Shown here: positions 8,652-16,987 of the stretch, piece by piece | Position numbering within the stretch: the stretch's first letter is position 1 | Layout: every line of letters starts with the position of its first letter | From: DATBGZ01 sp036557785 | GTDB taxonomy: Bacteria > Actinomycetota > Actinomycetes > Mycobacteriales > Micromonosporaceae | Assembly: GCA_036557785.1 (NCBI GenBank) | Contig: DATBGZ010000036.1 | Coordinates: 13,462 to 77,461 of the forward strand | Direction of reading: 5' to 3' | Length of the DNA stretch: 64,000 bases | Translations under genes and position numbers: made by a program | The notes under the pieces: model-generated | The model's input: the letters and a program-made list of their open reading frames with translations, nothing else | The model's database searches: none | What the model was told of the DNA's origin: nothing

Positions 8652-8669
8652 GGGGAGCACCGATGTCAA
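8641..8669 (-). promoter_or_regulatory. Sigma-70-type promoter candidate overlapping the tetR 5' end
   Basis: On the minus strand TTGACA (8669-8664) is followed after 17 nt by CACAAT (8646-8641), then at once by the palindrome. Transcription would start inside the palindrome. No in-frame ATG, GTG or TTG follows until the middle of the helix-turn-helix, which makes the tetR start problematic. Confidence 0.5.
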
Positions 8670-8901
8670 GGCGATCCGCAGAGTCGCGCGAGTCAGCCCG
8701 GCGAACCTCACATATCTCCACAGTGGACGCCGAGCAGAGCGACGCCCGTTAATCATGGGTAACCACGGGGTCACCGCTTGTGAGGTCCACGATCCACATC
8801 GCGCACATGGCGGCCGCGCCTCGCTGGGGCTCGAACGCGCAGGGTCGGGTTGGACACTCGGGTGATATGACGGGCGGCCCGGGTGAGCGTAGCTTGTCGC
8901 C

Positions 8902-9411
8902 ATGACTCGCTCTCGCTCGTTCACGGGCACCCTCACCGCCGCCATCCTGGTGGCCGTCTTCGGAAACCAGTGGGTCTCCGACTGGCTCACCAAGCACGTC
9001 ACGGGTGACAACGTTGGCAGCTGGCTGATACGTCAGCTCATCGCGCCCTCGTGGTCCGTATCCTTCTCCGGCTCGAACGACGAACTGCGCTCAGTCGTCG
9101 CACGCGACGTTCGGGCGGTCCTGACCATCGTGTTCGTCTACGTTCTGCTGGTGGCGTTCCGCAAGACCTTCCCGGAGGGCTTTGCCGGTTTCATCCTGGG
9201 ATGGGCGACCCTGATCTTCGCTTCGGCCCTGGCCGCCTTCGCAGCCGCGTTCGTCGCTCCCGGAACCAGCGTCGTGGACGCGTTGAACGCCACTGCACCG
9301 GCCTCGGTCTACGGCTTGTTCGTGGGATGGATCGTCGGTTTCATCACCTCCGTGGGTAGGAATATTCCCCTGTTAGGCGGCACGCGCAGCAAGGCATCGG
9401 CGGCGGCTTAG
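8902..9411 (+). CDS. Integral membrane protein of unknown function
   Basis: A 169-residue hypothetical protein. It has a hydrophobic N-terminal segment (LTAAILVAVFGNQWVSDWL), then three clear membrane spans: TIVFVYVLLVAF, FILGWATLIFASALAAFAAAFV and ASVYGLFVGWIVGFI. The short C-terminus is basic. I do not recognise the family. TAGCTT at 8890-8895 ends 6 nt before the ATG, which points to a leaderless transcript. It is divergent from the TetR gene, 250 nt away, and is followed by an SRPBCC gene 38 nt downstream. Confidence 0.65.
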   Translation: MTRSRSFTGTLTAAILVAVFGNQWVSDWLTKHVTGDNVGSWLIRQLIAPSWSVSFSGSNDELRSVVARDVRAVLTIVFVYVLLVAFRKTFPEGFAGFILGWATLIFASALAAFAAAFVAPGTSVVDALNATAPASVYGLFVGWIVGFITSVGRNIPLLGGTRSKASAAA

Positions 9412-9449
9412 CAACGCCACTCTCCGGCTGAACCGGCCACGATGCTGCT

Positions 9450-9932
9450 ATGCCAGTCGTGGAAGCGGCGGTAACCGTCCCGGTCCCGCCGGAGGTGGCC
9501 TTCGCGGTCTCCCAGCTCACCGCGCCGATGCGGTACCGCTGGGATCCGTTCGTCCGCGAGCAGTACCTGATGGACGGCGCGACCCGGCCCGGCAAGGCCG
9601 TGCGCACCTTCACCCGGTCCCGGCACGGACTGACGATGGTCAGCGAGTACGTTTCGTACACGCCGCCCACCAACGTCGGCATGCGGATGGCGCGTGGGCC
9701 GTGGTTCTTCGAGATGTTCGGCGGCGGGTGGCGCTTCGCCCCCGCCGCCGAGCCCGGCCACACGGTAGCCACCTGGCGGTACAACTTTCGCTGCCGGCCG
9801 GCCTGGTTGCGCCCGCTGGCCGATCGGATCGGTGTCGTGGTCCTGCGCCGCGACATCCGCGCTCGCATGGCCGGCTTCGCCGCCGGCTGCGTCGATCCCG
9901 TGGTCCTCGCCGCCGCCCGCGAGACCCTCTGA
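9450..9932 (+). CDS. SRPBCC (START/Bet v1-like) family protein
   Basis: A 160-residue single-domain protein. The N-terminal strand VEAAVTVPVPPEVAFAVSQL and the pattern WDPFVREQYLMDGATRPGKAVRTFTR... followed by VATWRYNFRCRPAWLRPLADRI are typical of the SRPBCC superfamily, whose members bind hydrophobic ligands in a deep cavity or act as polyketide cyclases. No catalytic residues can be assigned. A much shortened copy of this gene is present at 4234-4348, including part of its upstream region. Confidence 0.75.
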   Translation: MPVVEAAVTVPVPPEVAFAVSQLTAPMRYRWDPFVREQYLMDGATRPGKAVRTFTRSRHGLTMVSEYVSYTPPTNVGMRMARGPWFFEMFGGGWRFAPAAEPGHTVATWRYNFRCRPAWLRPLADRIGVVVLRRDIRARMAGFAAGCVDPVVLAAARETL

Positions 9933-9969
9933 CATATCCGGCGGCGGTCACGCTCGTCGAGACCCAGCT

Positions 9970-10078
9970 GGTTTCGACTGCACGGGAGCGGACTGTCGCG
10001 AGTGGATGGCGCAGGTCGGGTTCCGCGAGAGCTACGTCGAACTGCTCGTCGGGCCCGACTCCATGGTCGTCGGCCTCA
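9970..10078 (+). pseudogene. C-terminal fragment of a SAM-dependent methyltransferase
   Basis: The frame reads GFDCTGADCREWMAQVGFRESYVELLVGPDSMVVGL, which is the normal C-terminus of small-molecule (O-)methyltransferases with a winged-helix dimerisation domain (family-typical W-M-x-x-A-G-F-R-x-x-x-V-E and LVGPDSMVVG-I-K). There is no start, SAM-binding domain or stop at the expected place; the frame runs on into the opposite-strand GNAT gene. Only about 36 residues remain between the SRPBCC gene and the GNAT stop. Confidence 0.65.
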
Positions 10079-11008
10079 CGTCGGTGTCCGCCAGCGGAAG
10101 TCCTGGCGGGTGGCGAACTCGACGTACCCGCCTCGTGCGAACGCCGCACGCATGGCTCGATTGTCGTGGTCGGTGTCGCTCACGAGCGTGGTCAGGCCCG
10201 CGTCCACGACGACCGCGGTGCCGTATGCGAGCAGCTCGTCGACATAGCGGTGGCCGCGCCGCGATTCGATGACGCCGATCTCGGCGAGGAACGCCCGGCC
10301 GGGACCGGCGATGGCGGACTGCACGTAGCCGACCGGCTGCGCGGTAGAGTCGAGCCCGAGCACGAACCAGTTGTCAGGGTGGTCGCGGTGGCGGGCGCGG
10401 GCGAGCCGTGCAGCGGCCTCGGCCGAGCGGCCGTGCTCGGCCCGGGCGCTGCGCATGCCGTAGTCGGCCGACCCGTCGCCGACCTCGGCGAATATCCGCT
10501 CGAGCGTGGTGTTCGGGAACGTCGCGGCCCGTGCGAACGTCAACCTGCCGGCCGGCCGCGGTGCTTGCGCCGAGGACCGCCAGGTCAGCCGTACCCGGTC
10601 GACTTCGAAGCGGAAGCCGGTGGCTTGCAGGATCGTCGGCTGGGCCTGCCGAAGGGTGCGGAGCTCGAGGGACGCATCGGTGTCGATCACGACGCGGGTC
10701 GCGACCGACTGGGCCCCGAACGCGATCAGGTCATGGGCGAGCAGCGCGACCGCGGCGGCCTCGTCCACGTGGCCGAGCAGGTGCACGGAGGTGGGGACCT
10801 CGCCCGGGGCGCCGTCGGGTGACCAGGAGTCCAGGACGTGCGCGGCGAGCAGCGTGCCATCGTCGGCTCGGGCGATGCGGCACCACCGCGGCCGGGACTC
10901 CCCGTCTTCGAGAAGGCTGGTGACGAAGCGGGCACTGGTCTCCCGCTTGACGCTCAGGCTGACCAGCGCGTCGACCTCCGACATATCGACGATGCTGTCG
11001 AACCTCAT
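10076..11008 (-). CDS. GNAT-family N-acetyltransferase (two GNAT-like halves)
   Basis: A 310-residue protein of the GNAT superfamily, which transfers acetyl groups from acetyl-CoA. The C-terminal half is clearest: VGYVQSAIAGPGRAFLAEIGVIESRRGHRYVDELLAYG carries the acetyl-CoA-binding R-x-x-G-x-x/A pattern, then DNRAMRAAFARGGYVEFATRQDFRW. The N-terminal half (SVHLLGHVDEAAAVALLAHDL...ATGFRFEVDRVRLTW) looks like a second, degenerate GNAT unit. It starts 22 nt after the stop of the Liv fusion gene and probably belongs to the same transcript; its substrate is unknown. Confidence 0.8.
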   Translation of the reverse strand: MRFDSIVDMSEVDALVSLSVKRETSARFVTSLLEDGESRPRWCRIARADDGTLLAAHVLDSWSPDGAPGEVPTSVHLLGHVDEAAAVALLAHDLIAFGAQSVATRVVIDTDASLELRTLRQAQPTILQATGFRFEVDRVRLTWRSSAQAPRPAGRLTFARAATFPNTTLERIFAEVGDGSADYGMRSARAEHGRSAEAAARLARARHRDHPDNWFVLGLDSTAQPVGYVQSAIAGPGRAFLAEIGVIESRRGHRYVDELLAYGTAVVVDAGLTTLVSDTDHDNRAMRAAFARGGYVEFATRQDFRWRTPT

Positions 11009-11030
11009 CCGATGCGGGCTCCTGTCGCGG

Positions 11031-13844
11031 TCAGCCGTCCTGTAGCGCCTTCTGCTGGGCGCCTTCGCCGCCGCCAAGGTACGCGGCCACCACCCGCTGG
11101 TCGCGGCGGATCGACTCGGGCGGGCCGTCGGCGATCACCTTCCCGAACTCCAGCACCACGATGCGGTCGCAGATGTTGAGGACGAGCCCCATGTCGTGGT
11201 CGATCAGGAGGATCGACTGACCGTCGTCGGCGAGCCCGCGCAGGCGCCGGCCGAGTTCCTGGCTCTCCGTCCGGTCCAGCCCCGCTGCGGGCTCGTCCAG
11301 GCAGATCAGGCGGTGGTTGCCGACGAGCGCGCGGGCGACACCGACCATCTTGCGTTCGCTCTCGGAGAGCTCGTCGGGCGTCGCCTCGGCGGCCCAGTCC
11401 ATGCCGACGATCGCGAGCGCCTCGTCGGCGTCCCGTCGGGCCGAGTTGTCCGTCTGGAGCATGCCGCGGAGCCTGCGCGCCAGCGTCTGCGCCGACAGCG
11501 TGCTCCCGGCACCGCCGGTGGCGGGTTCCGCGGCCACGAGCAGGTTCTCGCGTACGTCCAGGTCATGGAACAGCTCGGTGCTCTGCCAGGTGCGGCCGAA
11601 CCCGCGGCGCGAGCGTTCGTACGCGGGCAACCCCCCGATGTCGTGCCCGTCCAGCTCGACCCGCCCGGTGCTGGCCACGAAGCCGCCAATGGCATCGAGG
11701 AACGTTGACTTGCCCGCGCCGTTGGGGCCGATCAGACCGACGAGCTCGCCGGAGCGCACCTCGAACGTCACGTCGCGCAGCGCGTGCACGCCGCCGAAGT
11801 CGACCGAGAGCCCGTCGACGCTCAGCACCGCGCCGTCCCGGATCTCCACCGCCTTCCGCTGGGCCGCCGGGGGCCGTGCGGTCTCGTCCGGCGCCCGCTG
11901 CGGTCGGCTGAGCACCGGCCGTTTGTGCGTGCGCTTGTAGAAGTCGCCCGCGACACCCTCGGGGTTCTGGATCAGGGTGAAGAGCAGCAGCACGCCGCCG
12001 AAGAGCAGGAACCAGTTGCCGTTGAGCCCGAACCATTTGTCCAGCGCGTACGGCACCAGCGCCTGGGCCGAGATCACCCCCGCGAAGACGGCGCCCGATA
12101 TCTGCGTGATGCCACCCGCGTAGGCGAACGCGATCAGGCCCAGCGCCGTGAACGCGCTGAAGCGCTCCGGGCTCACCGAGCCGAAGTTGTAGGCGTACAG
12201 GCATCCCGCCACACCCGCGATGAAGGCGCTGATGCCGAACGCGGTCAGCTTGATCGTGCGAGGGTTGATCGCGGCCGCCTCGGCGGCACGCTCGTTGGAG
12301 CGAACCGCCAGCATGCGCTGACCGAGCGACCCGCGTCGCAGGTACCCGACGAGCAGGCACAGGGCCACCGTCGCGATCAGCGCGACCCAGCCGAAGATGG
12401 GGCTCGGCTGGTTACCGTCGAGTCCGCGGTAGCCCGCCCGTGGGCTGAGGTCGAGCCCGAAGAGGCCGAGGTCGGGCACGGGCGAGCCGCTCGGTCCGGC
12501 TCCCCAGGTGCTGTTGTTGAAGCCGAAGTTCGAGATCGCGACTGCGGCGGCGAGGGTCACCACGGTCAGGTTCACGCCCCGGACCCGCAGTGCCGAGACC
12601 GCGGTGAGCAGGCCGATCACGACCGAGACCGCGACGCCCGCCAAAGCGGCGAGCGGGAAGCCGATGCCCGCGTCGGCCGAGATGTGGAAGATCGTGAAGC
12701 CCGTCGCCCCGGCCAGCGCGAGCTGGACCACCGAGACCTGGCCGACGAAGCCCGTGATGACGACCAGCGACAGGGCCATCAGAGCGCCGATCAGCGAGAC
12801 CACGAGCGCCTGCCGGAAGTCGAAGGGCAGGACGACCAGCGCCACGGCACAGACAACGGCCAGCGGGAGGGCCACCCTGAGCAGCCGCTGCGGCCGGGGC
12901 GCTGCGGGCAGCCGCTGCTCAACCAGCTCGCCGCGGCCGGGGATCTTCGTGCCGCGCAGGAACATCGCCACGATGATGATCAGGAACGCGACCAGCTCCG
13001 GAACGCCCGAGATCAGGGTCCCGTGGATGCTCGGGAACCAGTCCAACCCTTCGAAGTAGATGATCAGCGAGTCGAGGATGCCGATGCCGAGCCCGGCCGC
13101 GCAGGCGATCCCGAACGAGGTGAAGCGCGCCAGCAGAGCGGCGGCGAGGGCCGGCACGATCTCCAGCGGCAGGGTGAATGCGTCGACCGCGACGACCGAG
13201 GCGGCCAGGATCCCGATCCCGCCGGCGATGAGCGAGGTGATCAGCGTGTTCACCATCGAGATCAGGTTGGGCGACTGGCCGGAGAGGATGGCGGCGACCT
13301 CGTTCTCGGACGCCGCCCGGGTCGCCAGCCCAAACCTGGTCCACCGGTACAGGGCCCAGAGCGCCGCCGCCAGCGCGATGACGAGGCCGGCGAGGATGAA
13401 CCGGTCCACGGGGACGACCACGGTGGTGCTCAGCCGCACGTTGTCCGACGGGTCCGACGGCAGGACCAGCACTCGCGACGTGTGTGGGGACGTGCCGAAG
13501 GCGAGCAGCATCGACGCCTGGGCGATGAGCAGCACGGCGAGCGAGGAGACCAGCTTCGCCAGCGGCGAGGCGGTGCGCAGCGGCCGGAACGCGAGCAGCT
13601 CGATCAGCGCGCCCACGACCAGCACGAAGAGCAGGCTGACGATCAGCGCCGGCACCATCGGCAACGAGGCGAACTCGCCGTCGGTCAGCGACCAGAAGGA
13701 ATAACCGGCCAGCATCGCCACGGCGCCGACCGACACGTTCACGATGCCCGAGCCGCGGTAGGTCGCCACCACGCCGAGAGCGATGGCGGCGATCAGGGCG
13801 CCGTCGCCGAGGCCGAGCAGGACGTAGAGAGCAATCAGTTCCAC
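11031..13844 (-). CDS. Fused HAAT transporter: LivH permease + LivM permease + LivG ATPase
   Basis: A single 937-residue polypeptide carries three subunits of a branched-chain amino acid type ABC importer. Residues ~1-300 are a LivH-like permease (GDGALIAAIALGVVATYRGSGIVNVSVGA). Residues ~320-635 are a LivM-like permease (ALMALSLVVITGFVGQVSVVQLALAG, LAVRSNERAAEAAAINPRTIKLTAFGISAFIAGVAG). Residues ~675-937 are the ATPase: Walker A GPNGAGKS near 705, Q-loop WQ, Walker B LICLDEPAAG, H-loop IDHDM. The ABC signature is degenerate (LSESERK instead of LSxGQ). The GTG at 13844 has GGAG 6 nt upstream. The lipoprotein receptor precedes it and GNAT follows; LivF is encoded divergently. Confidence 0.9.
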   Translation of the reverse strand: MELIALYVLLGLGDGALIAAIALGVVATYRGSGIVNVSVGAVAMLAGYSFWSLTDGEFASLPMVPALIVSLLFVLVVGALIELLAFRPLRTASPLAKLVSSLAVLLIAQASMLLAFGTSPHTSRVLVLPSDPSDNVRLSTTVVVPVDRFILAGLVIALAAALWALYRWTRFGLATRAASENEVAAILSGQSPNLISMVNTLITSLIAGGIGILAASVVAVDAFTLPLEIVPALAAALLARFTSFGIACAAGLGIGILDSLIIYFEGLDWFPSIHGTLISGVPELVAFLIIIVAMFLRGTKIPGRGELVEQRLPAAPRPQRLLRVALPLAVVCAVALVVLPFDFRQALVVSLIGALMALSLVVITGFVGQVSVVQLALAGATGFTIFHISADAGIGFPLAALAGVAVSVVIGLLTAVSALRVRGVNLTVVTLAAAVAISNFGFNNSTWGAGPSGSPVPDLGLFGLDLSPRAGYRGLDGNQPSPIFGWVALIATVALCLLVGYLRRGSLGQRMLAVRSNERAAEAAAINPRTIKLTAFGISAFIAGVAGCLYAYNFGSVSPERFSAFTALGLIAFAYAGGITQISGAVFAGVISAQALVPYALDKWFGLNGNWFLLFGGVLLLFTLIQNPEGVAGDFYKRTHKRPVLSRPQRAPDETARPPAAQRKAVEIRDGAVLSVDGLSVDFGGVHALRDVTFEVRSGELVGLIGPNGAGKSTFLDAIGGFVASTGRVELDGHDIGGLPAYERSRRGFGRTWQSTELFHDLDVRENLLVAAEPATGGAGSTLSAQTLARRLRGMLQTDNSARRDADEALAIVGMDWAAEATPDELSESERKMVGVARALVGNHRLICLDEPAAGLDRTESQELGRRLRGLADDGQSILLIDHDMGLVLNICDRIVVLEFGKVIADGPPESIRRDQRVVAAYLGGGEGAQQKALQDG

Positions 13845-13893
13845 AGTATTCTCCGGACGGCGCGGGTGGCAGCCTTTCAACAATTTAAGTTTA

Positions 13894-13936
13894 TGGAGCC
13901 CCGCACCCCTTCACGACGAAAAGGTGCGGGGCTCCA
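13894..13936 (-). terminator. Strong hairpin between the receptor and permease genes
   Basis: A perfect 14-bp stem (13894-13907 with 13923-13936, core GGAGCCCCGCACC) encloses a 15-nt loop, 12 nt after the stop of the binding-protein gene. An A/T-rich run follows on the transcribed strand. It probably acts as an attenuator or 3' stabiliser that keeps receptor mRNA more abundant than that of the membrane components. Confidence 0.75.
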
Positions 13937-13948
13937 CATGGTAGGGGA

Positions 13949-15253
13949 TCAGGGGGTCGGCGGCCTCGTCCAGCCCGCGACCTTGGTGAACTTGTTGGTC
14001 CCGGCGTAGTTGAAGAACTGCACCTGGTCGTTGCAGACCGCCGGCGCTTCCGAGTACTTGCCGCACTGCAGTGACGGCGCACCGAGCGCGAGCGGGCCGG
14101 TGAACGCCTTGGCCTTCGCCTGCACCGCCTGCGGGGTGATGTTGTCGTAGCCGATCTCGTTGAGCCACTTGATCGTGGTCAGCGTCTGCGAGAACGCGAC
14201 GATGTTCCACGGGTCCGGGGCCGCGTCCGGCGTGCCGTACTTCTGCGTCACCGCGGTGTAGGCCGGCATGCCGGGGTCGGTCGTGTCGCCGAAGAGCGAG
14301 CTCGCGATCGTGTACGTCCAGATCGGGAAGTCGCCGAGGGCCGCGATCACCTGGCCGTTCAGGCACAGCGGCGCTGAGACGATCTTGTTGGCGTTGGTGA
14401 TGTTCAGCGACTTGAGGCCCTTGGCGAGGTTCACGCAACCGGCCGCGCTGCTGTAGGGGATCACCAGGTCCGCCGTCTGCGCACCTGCGCTGGTCAGCGG
14501 CCCGATCGTGTCGTTCTGGGTCGAGCTGTACCCGATGTTCTTGACCGTGATGCCGGCGGCCTTGAGCCCCGCTTCGATCGCGGCCGCGCCCTCGATGATG
14601 CCGGGGTCGTTGGGGTGGACCAGCGCCGCGGTCTTCGCGTGCAGCACGTCCCTGGCGTAGGTCCCGATCGGGCCGAGCACGTGGGTGGCGTCGCCGAAGA
14701 GGATCACGGCGTTGGATTGGGCGCCGTCGATCGGTGTGACCGCCACGCCGTCGACCACGGGCTTTTGGCCGTTGATCGTCGAGTAGAAGGACTGGACGCC
14801 GACCGCCACGCCGCCCATGAGGACGACCGAGACGGAGCTGTCCGCGGCCATCTGCTGCCCGCAGGTCGTGCCCTCCTCCTCCGCGGAGGCGATGAAGCAC
14901 TCCTTGAGCTGGACCGGATGTCCGCCGATCCCGCCGAGCTCCTCGTTGACATACTTGACCGCGAGTTCGGCGCCGCTGGTGGCGAAGTGTCCGATCTCCA
15001 CCTGGCCGCCCTGTTGGTTGATCCAGCCGATGGTGACCGGCGGCAGGCTAGCGTCCGCTTTGCCTGCCTTGCCGCCGATGTAGGCGAGGTAGTCGGTGAC
15101 GGACTGCGCCCCTTGGCCGCCGGGTCCGGTCACCTGGGTCAGGGTAGGGCCGCTCGTGCCGTTGGGTCCGTTCCCGCTACATGCGGTGGCGGCAACGACC
15201 AGAGCAATTGCGATCGGGATTGCGCGCAATCCCCTGGGAATGTGTCTGCTCAA
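13949..15253 (-). CDS. HAAT-family ABC transporter substrate-binding lipoprotein
   Basis: Receptor of the Liv-type importer, 434 residues. The N-terminus RHIPRGLRAIPIAIALVVAATAC is a lipoprotein signal peptide with the acylated cysteine in ATAC. The mature part is a periplasmic-binding-protein type I fold (VTIGWINQQGGQVEIGHFATSGAELAVKYVNEELGGIGGHPVQLKEC, later VLMGGVAVGVQSFYSTINGQKPVVDGV), as in LivJ-like proteins. TTG 15253 is the best start because AGGAGG lies exactly 6 nt upstream; a GTG at 15289 is in frame but poorer. The ligand may be an amino acid, amide or urea-like compound. Confidence 0.88.
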   Translation of the reverse strand: MSRHIPRGLRAIPIAIALVVAATACSGNGPNGTSGPTLTQVTGPGGQGAQSVTDYLAYIGGKAGKADASLPPVTIGWINQQGGQVEIGHFATSGAELAVKYVNEELGGIGGHPVQLKECFIASAEEEGTTCGQQMAADSSVSVVLMGGVAVGVQSFYSTINGQKPVVDGVAVTPIDGAQSNAVILFGDATHVLGPIGTYARDVLHAKTAALVHPNDPGIIEGAAAIEAGLKAAGITVKNIGYSSTQNDTIGPLTSAGAQTADLVIPYSSAAGCVNLAKGLKSLNITNANKIVSAPLCLNGQVIAALGDFPIWTYTIASSLFGDTTDPGMPAYTAVTQKYGTPDAAPDPWNIVAFSQTLTTIKWLNEIGYDNITPQAVQAKAKAFTGPLALGAPSLQCGKYSEAPAVCNDQVQFFNYAGTNKFTKVAGWTRPPTP

Positions 15254-15446
15254 CAACGTCCTCCTCTGCAAGGCATGGCCGCGTTGCACTGAGGAATCCC
15301 GTTAAGGATCCCGTGTCCCACCCGTCGACGGCACCAGCCTCGGGCAAGGCAGCGCACTGCAAGTCGTGAGCAGGGACGGCACCGGTAGCGAGGATCCGGT
15401 GCACGGCTCCCCGCCGCGGTGAGACACGTGCCCATCAAAGACCACC

Positions 15447-15464
15447 GTCAACTATTTTGTCAAC
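15447..15464. promoter_or_regulatory. Direct repeats in the divergent Liv promoter region
   Basis: GTCAAC occurs twice at 15447-15452 and 15459-15464, a 12-nt period that puts both copies on the same face of the DNA. The 285-nt region between the receptor gene (minus) and livF (plus) must hold both promoters; on the minus strand TTGACA overlaps the second copy and may be a -35 box. No adjacent regulator gene is present. Confidence 0.35.
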
Positions 15465-15538
15465 GATCTCGGCCTGTATCATGTGAACACCTTCGTCGAC
15501 GGTCAATGGACGTTTACATCGAAATAAGGACACGGCAC

Positions 15539-16258
15539 ATGGCGCCTCACGCGACGACACTGGAGCTCGACGGCCTGACTGCGGGCTACGACCGCGCGGC
15601 GGTCGTGCGGAACCTGAGCCTGACGGTGGCGCCCGGCGAGGTGGTCGCGCTGCTGGGCGCCAACGGCGCCGGCAAGACAACGACGTTGCGGGCCATCTCA
15701 GGTCTCCTCAAGCCCATGGCCGGAAAGATCCGCTTGGACGGCACCGATCTCGCCGGCGTGCCCGCGACGGCCCGAGTGCGCCAGGGCATCGTGCACGTCC
15801 CGCACGATCGCGGGATCTTCTTCGGGCTCACGGTGGCCGAGCACCTCCGTCTCGACGGCGTGACCCAGGCCGACGAGCTGGCGGCGGCGTTCGAGCACTT
15901 CCCGGTCCTGCTCGAGCTGCGGCATCGCCGGGCCGGACTGCTGTCGGGCGGTGAGCAGCAGATGCTCGCACTCGCGCGCGCGCTGGCCCGCAAGCCGAGG
16001 CTGCTGTTGCTCGACGAACTCAGTCTTGGTCTCGCCCCGATCATCGTCGAGCGCATCCTGCCCGTCGTGCGCGAGTTCGCGGCCAGGACCGCCACCGCGG
16101 TCCTGCTCGTCGAGCAGCACGTTCAGCTCGCTCTCGAGATCGCGGACCGGGGCTACCTGCTCTCCCATGGAGAGCTGGTGGCGACCGACACCGCCGCGCG
16201 GCTGCGGGAGGACAGTGCGCTGCTGGCTACCAGCTACCTGGGAGAGCAGGCGCGCTGA
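15539..16258 (+). CDS. livF: HAAT-family ABC transporter ATP-binding protein (LivF type)
   Basis: Second ATPase of the branched-chain amino acid type transporter, 239 residues. It has Walker A GANGAGKT, the LivF-typical RVRQGIVHVPHDRGIFFGLTVAEHL, signature LSGGEQQMLALARAL, Walker B LLLLDELSLGL and H-loop LLVEQHVQLAL. AAGGA lies 8 nt before the ATG at 15539. It is transcribed away from the receptor/LivHMG genes, so the two ATPases of one transporter are on opposite strands. It should pair with the ATPase domain of the fusion protein as a heterodimer. Confidence 0.9.
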   Translation: MAPHATTLELDGLTAGYDRAAVVRNLSLTVAPGEVVALLGANGAGKTTTLRAISGLLKPMAGKIRLDGTDLAGVPATARVRQGIVHVPHDRGIFFGLTVAEHLRLDGVTQADELAAAFEHFPVLLELRHRRAGLLSGGEQQMLALARALARKPRLLLLDELSLGLAPIIVERILPVVREFAARTATAVLLVEQHVQLALEIADRGYLLSHGELVATDTAARLREDSALLATSYLGEQAR

Positions 16259-16303
16259 GCGCCTCTGGTCGCACCGACACGGATACCGTCAGGACAGCCG
16301 GCG

Positions 16304-16795
16304 TCATGGCGCGGCGGCGTGCGCCACGGCCCGCCAGTACTGGTCAACGTCGACGTCATCGGGTGCGGCGGCCTCCTCGATGGCTCGAATCTCATCCGCC
16401 GACAGCCACCTGATGAGGCAGAACTCGTTGCCGAACGGGTCGACCATGACGGCCCAATCGATTTCGGGCTTCAGCCCGGGATGCGAGCCGGGCCTCGGGA
16501 AGATGCTCGGCGCCTTCTTCAGCCTGCCGCCGATCGCTTCGACCTGCACGATGGCTCTATCGACGTTCTCAACCTTGATGTCGACATGGGCGCGGTTGGC
16601 GTCGGGACCCTTGGTGGTGGTCACGAGGCGCAATCCCAAGTGCTCTCGGGCGGGGCTCGTCTCCCCGAGACTGGAGTAACGGCCGGCCCACGCCGAGTGC
16701 AGGACCGTGAGGCCGGTCACCTCTGACCAGAACGCCTCCGCGACAGCGAGGTCGTCGACACTGATCACCGTGTTATGGATTGAACCGATCGCCAT
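16304..16795 (-). CDS. VOC-superfamily (glyoxalase/dioxygenase-like) protein
   Basis: A 163-residue protein with the paired beta-alpha-beta-beta-beta repeats of the vicinal oxygen chelate fold: IHNTVISVDDLAVAEAFWSEVTGLTVLHS at the start and VDIKVENVDRAIVQVEAIGGRLKK...WAVMVDPFGNEFCLIRW in the second half. A metal-ligand histidine is visible near the start (IHNTVI) and a glutamate in NEFCLI. The family includes glyoxalases, dioxygenases and resistance proteins; the substrate cannot be told. ATG 16795 is chosen over an in-frame TTG 15 nt upstream. Confidence 0.75.
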   Translation of the reverse strand: MAIGSIHNTVISVDDLAVAEAFWSEVTGLTVLHSAWAGRYSSLGETSPAREHLGLRLVTTTKGPDANRAHVDIKVENVDRAIVQVEAIGGRLKKAPSIFPRPGSHPGLKPEIDWAVMVDPFGNEFCLIRWLSADEIRAIEEAAAPDDVDVDQYWRAVAHAAAP

Positions 16796-16987
16796 CGATG
16801 CCTCGTTCAATCAAGGGTCGCGTTGGCTGAGAACCTACTATCGTGGCGATGGCGACGCCATACCGCGAACAACTGCGGCGGAGAGCCCTGAGCGCGCCTG
16901 GTGGCCATGACCCGCTAGGGGCACACTGGCTCGCACGTGGTCGTGGCGATTCTTGAACCTCTCATCCCGAAGGCCAATGATGGTGGC

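Noticed and set aside
10326..10900. Plus-strand frames between the SRPBCC gene and the Liv cluster
   Set aside because: They mirror the GNAT gene; the minus-strand protein has clear GNAT motifs.
11784..14009. A 741-codon open frame on the plus strand
   Set aside because: It is antisense to the Liv fusion gene, very rich in Arg, Glu, Asp and Gln, and is a GC-bias shadow.
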